From Echiichthys vipera (taxonomy: Eukaryota; Chordata; Actinopteri; Perciformes; Trachinidae): DNA of 64,000 nucleotides. The stretch lies in contig OY829658.1 of NCBI GenBank assembly GCA_963691815.1, forward strand, positions 14,987,826 through 15,051,825. Reading direction: 5' to 3'. Under the pieces are notes generated by a model. That model was not told the DNA's origin. It did not search any database and saw only the letters and a program-made list of their open reading frames with translations. A program made the translations under genes and the position numbers. Positions 55,292 through 64,000 of this stretch are shown here, piece after piece (within the stretch, counting starts at the first letter, position 1; the number at the start of each line of letters is the position of its first letter).

Positions 55292-58200
55292 TCTTGCATT
55301 TCACGCCCTCAATGTGTAACCAGGCGTTAACGCAGTCACAGTGACATATTGACCGGTAAATAGTACACAGGCGTGCTGTCTGTCACGCTTGTAAATCCCA
55401 GTAACGCCGTGGCTGTCGACATATGTGCTTCATTAGGAGTGTACAGGTCTATAGGTGAATCTGCATTCATCTGGGGAGAATATGGAAAGAAGTGTGAGAA
55501 GGAGTGTCCTTATTTTCTTTACTCCACTATCCTTAAATATTAATAGACCAAGCAAATAAAAAGAAGGACCACAACATAGACAATGGAAAATACAGCTAGC
55601 CTTAATATTCTTTTAATGTTCGTATTAAGGGCTGACGATGGATCTGTAGGACTCTCTAGATTATCTCATGTTTCAGGCAAGTCCAGTTTGACACATGCTG
55701 CAACTCATGCACATAACTTTCCTTTCATAAGAGGTCTGTGATTTTAAATGATCATATGAAACTAGAGCCCTTACTGATTGCCAATACTGATTCATTTGCC
55801 AGTTTTTTTTCTAGATTAATCGATTTATAATAGGGAGAGGGGCCAATCCTAATTTCCTAAAGCCCAACATGACACAGAGTGCTTATTTGTTAAGTCAAGT
55901 AATTCTTTATAGAGCTCAATATCATAATTCACAAATTTGATTTAAAGGGCTTTATAATCCAAGCTGACTAGTCCAAAACCCAAATAGGTCTTTATTGAAT
56001 TACTACAAAAGAGGATGAAGAAAAGCAGCACATTCATATATTTGCGAAGTCAGTTCAGCTCTATATAATTCTAAATAACACCAATTAGTCGACCCACAAG
56101 AACACACAGAAGCACCGATGGTCCTTGACAGCCATGTATAGCAATATGGATCCAATCCAGACTCTTGGGTGCTCTATGTGAGGGTGTGTGTTTGTGTGTC
56201 TCTCAGAGTGAGTGCATACTGTGAGGTCCATCTGCCCCTGCAGCCCCAGAAAAGAAAGCTCATGATATGTCACAATAAATCAGATCATCGGCATCTCCCT
56301 GACTCCCTTTTGTTCACACACGCAAACACACAATCAACCATTAATTGGCCATAAATGTGATCCCATGTTGTAGTTGTGCTCTGTGTATGAAACCTACACC
56401 TGAGTGCTGACTGTGATAACAATCTAATAACCAACAACAGCATGCAGGATACCATAATTCCCATTGTGTCCTGCTGGTTAAAGGCGAAAAGGCTGCTGGG
56501 AATCTGCACTCCAGCCAATCGCAGTGACCTCAGGTAAAACTTGTTGCCATGGTGACATGCTCAGCGTGCTGCCAGAGGTGAAGAGCTGAGCAGCAGTTAA
56601 TGGCACAAATCAAACCATTTCTAAGATGGAAATTGCTTAGCGAGGGGCTTGAGCTTTTAATTTGCTCGTCTTGCACTCGTAATCTCTTTGTGTCTTTCCC
56701 TCTTGTAATCGCAATAAGACTGCCAGCTGCTTAAAAAAGGACACTACATCTAAGTGTCAACAGGGAACAAATTGGCGGATTGAACCTTTAAATGAAATTT
56801 GAATCAGTTGTAATCAGTTTTTACTGGTGAAGCATGTCTACCTCTTTCACAAACTGTGAAGCGTTCCAATTCATCCCAGCCCGGTTTTCCCAGAGATGGA
56901 GTTGGCATGTAACACTTACTGCCTGGCTGGCTGATTGATTGAAAAACAAGAGACAGAAAGTGCAAACACTGGATTCTCTGTTTCCACTGCAACTCCCTCG
57001 CTCCACTCCTCCTTTCAACATGGCAGCTCTTTACATCTCACCATGGCAACTGCACTGTGTGTGTGTGTGTGTGTGTGTGAGGCGAATCTCATGGCTCCTC
57101 AGCCGCCACTAGTCTTCGTGACTCGAGACACGTTCAGATGGTTTTAGTATTAGCTCTGAATGAAGCGCCAGACACTGAAAGCAGTCATCTCATTGGACAC
57201 AGGGAATTCAGGGTGGCAGTGGGAGAGAAGTATTTGGTTGGGTTTGGCTGTTTGTGCAGATAAACCAGGCCAGTGGAAAAGTGTAAAGAAGTGGCTTCTC
57301 GAAATCCAGTCAACTGTGGGAACATTATTTTCCCCAAACTGTGCAACAGCAGGTCTTCTTTTTTCTTTTTTTTCTTACTTTCTTGTCCCTTTTCCCCTCA
57401 AAGAAATAGTTTGAAAGCGCACTAATGTTTCTATTCTAAATATGAAGCTAGCAGAAGCAGCCAGTTAGTTTAGTAAAAACAGTAAAAGTAACAAAATCGG
57501 CTTAACACTACCTTCAAAGTTTGGAAATGATCTTTATAGGTGCTGGTAGGTGGATTTTTTTTTAGTCTTTGTGCTAAGGTAACTGACTGCTCAACACGTT
57601 CTCATCCACACTCGTCACATTCCACCGTTTTGTAAGGAGCCTTTGTCACACTTAGTTAGGAGCACTTGCTCTAACGTCTAATATTGCTGTGGATGGGTTT
57701 ACGTTGGAAGCTTGGGTGGCGCAGAGGACCATGACAAAACAGTGACACCCTTGGAGGGAGAACTGGCTGGGTTTGCTGGTGGTGTCTTCACATTTAGTGT
57801 AGAAACATGAGAGTGGTATAAATCTCTCATCTAACTCTTAGAAAGAAAGCAAATATTTCCCCAAATATTGAATTATGCCATTAAAATCTTTTTATTATAC
57901 GCTGCCTTACAGTATCTCTATCAGCCTGCATCTCTTCCCCTACTCTTGATTGATTTTACGGTGTTTATGCTGAGTTGGATATAAAACCCTTAAGATTACA
58001 TGTTTTTATGGCTGTACCATTCTGTAAAACGGAAATCCTCTTATTTTATTGGTTTCCCCAAAATTCACCCTGTTAGGTATTGGAAACTTTGGGATCTCAA
58101 CTTAAAGAGTTCTGTTTCTGGTTGCACAGCAATAGTTTGTAATGATTGGCCCATCTGTGTCCCGCTAAATGTTAAAAGGTTTTTAAGAATTCCTGTCCAT

Positions 58201-61200
58201 CTGTACCTCCCTGCCCTCTCTCTTTTTCTTTCTCTTTATTCCTCTTTACGTGTGCATCTGTCTCTGCAGATTGCCGATCACAGGAGAAGTGCCTGACCAG
58301 TCAGCCTCTAACCTATGGCTCTAAATCCTAATCTAATCTTCATCCAGTCTCGGTCACCAGAGCACATTAGTCGGTCACTCAATGTGCCTAATCCTACATC
58401 GCTACAGTCTGATTACACGGCAGTCTTCTGCTCTTGTTCAGATTTCTTTCACAATTAATCACTTAGCTCTGAAGCGTGAACCACAACAGGGTTTTTGCTG
58501 AGCAGCCCTTTTTCCACACATCAGCTCTCTCGTGAGAACATATATTTGAGCGTTCTGTATTTTTATTGTATTGTGTGTCAGATTTATCTGCATTTACTGT
58601 AAATGATATTGTGGCAACAGCATTTTCTTAGAAAACTAGCCTGGTATGCCTTAAAGCCTCTCTACTGTATACACTAGGGAGCCATTTCAATTATTCATCT
58701 CTCATCTTTGGGCCACAACCTTTATCAAACAAAACAGTCAGTGGCTTGGGATTAGAGGAAAAAGAAATGTTATACGTGTGTTTTTAAAAGCATTTGTCAT
58801 AGGGAAATAACTTTGCTGTGCTCAAGACCCCAGGAAAGAACTGACAAACTCTGGCATAGATGCAGTGTTGACAGTACAATTATGCTAAAACATTTTTTTA
58901 AATGATTAAACAGTCATAGAGTGTGGTCTAGACCTACTCTATCTGTGTCTTGTGTCAATAAGTGTCTTGAAATAACTTTTGTTATGATTTGGCATTATAA
59001 ATAAAATTGAATTGAACTGAATTGAAATCAAATCAAAAATGGCATCAATCGATTTTATCGTCAGTGTACCTGTCGTATGGAGTAACACTCAGCTTTCTTT
59101 ATTAGAAAGAATTAGCTTTCTTATTAAGAGTTAGATGAGAAGATTACCCAGACCAAACTTGATAGTATAATATCAAGCTTTGCATCTCTTGTCAAAAAAG
59201 AAAATAAGTGCATTTCCCAAATCTTTGTGTAGCATCCAGTGTTTTTGGAGCTTGGCCCATAAATGGCCCTAATTGTCTGGTTTTGACCTTTCTTTGCTTA
59301 ATCTGACTCTTGCGAGTCTCCCAACTTCAACACTAAACTGCTCGATTGCCTCTTTAATGCCTTTTTGTGTCTGACTGACAGGGAAGCATTCACTGGCCAG
59401 GCACCATCATCACCACAACCAATCATCTTTCCACAAGGAGGCCTTGAACACCCGTATGGTGCTCAGTGATGACTCGGCAGAGAGGGACCACCTCATTGGA
59501 GCAGGGTTCGGACTTGGGGCTAAACTCCCGCTCAGCTCTGCCAAACATCACCATTCTCATAAACATGCCCACCTAGACGTCATAGAGGAGGACCCACCTG
59601 TGGGTGAGGAGCTCACTGCCGGAGGAGCGGGTCCAGACCAGCCGGGAAACCCCATGTCTGATGACGTCATCACCGTGGAGTTCCACAGCCCTGCGCCAGA
59701 TGTTGTGCCCTCTGATGATGCTCTGGATTGGGCCAAAGCCCCAAAACCACAGAAGCAAAAAGGAGGGGACCCTACTGCATGGACGCTTTCTGACTTTTAC
59801 GACTACCTTTCCCCTGACGACGACCTCTCCGCGTTAGACACAACCCCAGAACCTGAGCCCACCCCTTCACCCCCGCCTGAAATGGAGGATGAGAATCCGC
59901 TCCTGGCCGGTTCTCCTGCCGTTCCAGACATCGTGAGGCCTAACACGGATAGTGGGACTTCCTTAGCAGCTCCTCCCATGCCAGGGCCAGACAAGGGTGA
60001 TGGGTTGGGCTTAGGTGGCGCCATGGGGGCAGACGGCTGCAGGCTGGGCTTTGTGCGCTCTGGTCCTGGGGTGTGTGTGTCTCAGTGTGACGTGGAATCC
60101 GATTTCTGCTTCAATGGAGGAGTGTGCACCGTGGTGGCAGGAATGGGAGCCTTCTGCAGGTGAGAACAAAATCCCACCTTGTGAAGTACACCAGCAGGTT
60201 TTTTGTACTTGGGGTAAATTGTAAGGAGAATTACAGCCTACCCTTTTATCATGTTTGATAATGATGAATTAGGAAATTATGGTTATTTTTCGTAGCATTT
60301 ACAAGCTGGCAGTGGCTTTTTTAGAGTAAAACTGTACAGTATGTGAATGGCAACAGGGAGGTTTGTTTTTTTTGGGGGGGGGGTGTTGGGGTGATTTCCA
60401 ATATATTCCTCTCTCCAACAAAAAAGAAAAGATTTAGGGCACTGCAGATAAGCGTTAAGACACTGAAAACACAGACATGCACATAGATAGAAGGTTGGTT
60501 TAATGTGTCATGAGGGTCCATCAAGATCACAGCAGGGTCACCAAGGGATTAGCTCAGTTTTGGGGGGCGGGGTAAAGAGTGTGTGAGGCTCACATAGAAA
60601 TTTTAAGGACAAAACAGTAAGGTCAGGGAGGGACACAAAATAAACACACACTCACACACACACCACACCACGCATTGATAGCACCATCTGTCCTATCCAT
60701 TAGATTCAGAGTAAGCTTGGAGGTAAACTGTTGCTCATCTTATCTTACCTGCTGAGTAACGGCACACGCACGCATAAATTCGCTCACTCACGCGGACACG
60801 CTTCAAACACACGTCCAAACACTTGCATGCAGTTGCACAAAGACAGGGATATGGCAAAGATACACAAACGCTCACACATGCACGCACGCGTCCTGATCCT
60901 TTGAGCTCATTAAGGGCTGGGCTGCGGGCTGATTCCCTGCTTTGCTGGACAGACCTCGGGACACCATGTCATCAGCCCTGTGTACCTTTTTGCACTCTTT
61001 ATTCTGGCTTACATGCTGTAAATATGCTAGTGCAGTGGGTACACACTCATTTTAAACCTCTTGGCTTTTGGCCACTTTATATAGCAGGTCAGGAGAGAGA
61101 AAAATGTAACTACCACTGTTTTTCTGACATCAATTAAATATTCCTACTTTGTGTCACTTTGCATCTAGGTGCAACGTGCAGGACTACATCTGGAACAAAG

Positions 61201-62406
61201 GCACCCGCTGCGATTGGGCAGTGACGGAGTTCCAGGTGATGTGCGCGGTGGTGGGCGTGTCCTCCCTCGTGCTCATCTTCCTCTTCATGATCATCGTATT
61301 CTTTGCCAAGAGGCTGCACCGCCTCAAGAATGAGAACAAGCGCCTTCGCAAACGCAGGTGTGTGTGGGTGTGTGTGTGTGTGACTGGGAGGTAAGAATAA
61401 AAACATATTGCCATGGGTGCCAAGGGGGGCAGCTGTGCCTGTGTATGTGTCAGTCTAATTCCTGGGAGATTGAAGAAAGAATGTACTCAAATGAAAAAGA
61501 CAGCGTAGGAACAGCAGAGAGGGAGATAGGTGAGAATGGAGTAAAATGGAGACAAAGTGTCACAAGCAGTGATCCAATCAAGTAAGATGTTATATGTCAC
61601 CAGCCGCAGAGTAGTCTTTAGAGTTGCTCTGATTCTCTTTGGTAGAAATCCACTGAATTATTTATGTTCTTCGACTGCGATTATATACGTTTGTGTATTG
61701 CGTGTGTGTCTACCTGACACTTTAACCCTAGTTTCACACTATGCAGAACAACGTAGGGAAAATAGGGACCTTGAGAGATTTAAATGCACAGAATGCTAAA
61801 AATATCTCTCTGTTTGCCCTCCTGCAGTAAGTACTGCCCACAGAGCAGCGAGCCACAGACGGACGGCCTCTCCGTTTCCACAACAGCCGACGGCTCGCAG
61901 CCAAACGTAAGGAAACTGTGTGACACCCCTCCGCCTGCTCCCCAAGCTCACACTCACAACCTGGCGTACTATGACAACATTATCTGTCAGGTACGCCCCC
62001 CCAACTCGCCTCATGTTTGCTCTCCTTTTTCTCTCCTTCCATTCATCCTCTTTGTATTCATCATATCCATCTCACTTTTCTGTCCCATCATCTGCTTTTT
62101 ACGATTTCTTTTCTATTTGTCTGTGTGTTCTAAACATCCGTTTCTGCTCATTACTTCCTCTCCTGTGTTTTCTGTCTGCCAGAGTTTGTCCGTCTGTCTT
62201 TCTCAATGCCATTGTGTAATGCACACATTTAACTTGCCTTAGTGCTCTGTTAAATCATTAACTTCTCATTTGGATTTCAACCTACAATTTTGAATGTACA
62301 GTATGTGTGTGTTAATGCTTTTCACACTCATCAATCCCCTCAGAGGCCACCAACAACCAGCTACACCTGGGAATATAAACCCAAAAACCCTTATAATCAC
62401 TTTCAG
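54208..62406 (+). CDS. cspg5: Chondroitin sulfate proteoglycan 5 (neuroglycan C), 5' five exons; continues past the window
   Basis: A neural type I membrane proteoglycan with an EGF-like domain. Exons seen: 54208-54289, 59382-60159, 61169-61357, 61828-61990 and 62344-62406, all in phase (425 codons). Residues 1-28 are a signal peptide (TWQVLLAILMVIIPLSAHG). The ectodomain is acidic and Pro-rich, with His-rich clusters after the signal peptide. The EGF-like module (about 255-301) includes GCRLGFVRSG, CFNGGVCTVV and AFCRCNVQDYIWNKGTRC. Residues 310-333 span the membrane and a basic stop (KRLHRLKNENKRLRKR) follows. The cytoplasmic part GSQPNVRKLCDTP and LAYYDNIICQ is diagnostic for CSPG5. An in-frame ATG at 53986 exists, but 54208 puts the signal peptide at the N-terminus. 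No stop is reached; at least one more exon lies beyond 64000. Adjacent smarcc1 matches the human 3p21 order. Confidence 0.94.
54290..59381 (+). other. cspg5 intron 1
   Basis: About 5.1 kb without an exon that I can support. It starts with a CpG-rich part (to about 55250, including a short C run and CA run at 55253-55290), then AT-rich unique-looking sequence. Confidence 0.5.

Positions 62407-64000
<1,594 letters not shown>

Overview
This window is vertebrate nuclear DNA, almost certainly from a ray-finned (teleost) fish. The protein-coding genes are split into many short exons with canonical GT/AG borders. Introns carry very long CA/TG and AT microsatellites, hAT-type MITEs and LINE remnants of kinds common in fish. 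The reconstructed proteins match vertebrate families along their length. No bacterial, CRISPR or phage features are present.

Layout, left to right. (1) 683-16870, minus: hyccin (hycc1/FAM126A), nine coding exons of the conserved N-terminal domain plus a probable non-coding first exon; the C-terminal exons lie left of base 1. (2) 18365-19918, minus: a four-exon gene for a 247-residue protein that I do not recognise, with a Cys-rich N-terminus and an acidic dileucine motif. (3) 21010-24543, minus: alpha-tubulin of the tuba8-like type, four exons, the first coding only for Met. (4) 25405-30975, plus: klhl7, twelve exons. (5) 32047-35468, minus: aste1, an XPG-like nuclease-fold protein with RGG boxes. 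(6) 36209-44186, plus: smarcc1 (BAF155), 28 exons, 955 codons. (7) 44187-54207: a gene-poor interval with locally duplicated segments and a previously unlisted small spliced gene (48836-49666, minus) for a 72-residue single-span membrane protein, with an ISRE-like element just upstream. (8) 54208 to beyond the right edge, plus: cspg5 (neuroglycan C), five exons seen.

The genes do not form a pathway. Hyccin helps hold the PI4KA complex at the plasma membrane. KLHL7 is a CUL3 ubiquitin-ligase adaptor. SMARCC1 is a SWI/SNF scaffold. CSPG5 is a neural membrane proteoglycan. Two gene pairs are arranged head to head over short spacers with promoter motifs: tubulin/klhl7 (NRF1-type and CCAAT motifs) and aste1/smarcc1 (TCTCGCGAGA). 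The klhl7 and aste1 genes converge. In human, hycc1 and klhl7 lie together on chromosome 7p15 and smarcc1 and cspg5 on 3p21, so the window joins two human blocks.

The best candidate for something undescribed is the small membrane-protein gene at 48836-49666 in its duplicated neighbourhood. Exon borders were read by eye from splice signals, reading-frame phase and family similarity; no alignment or expression data were available.
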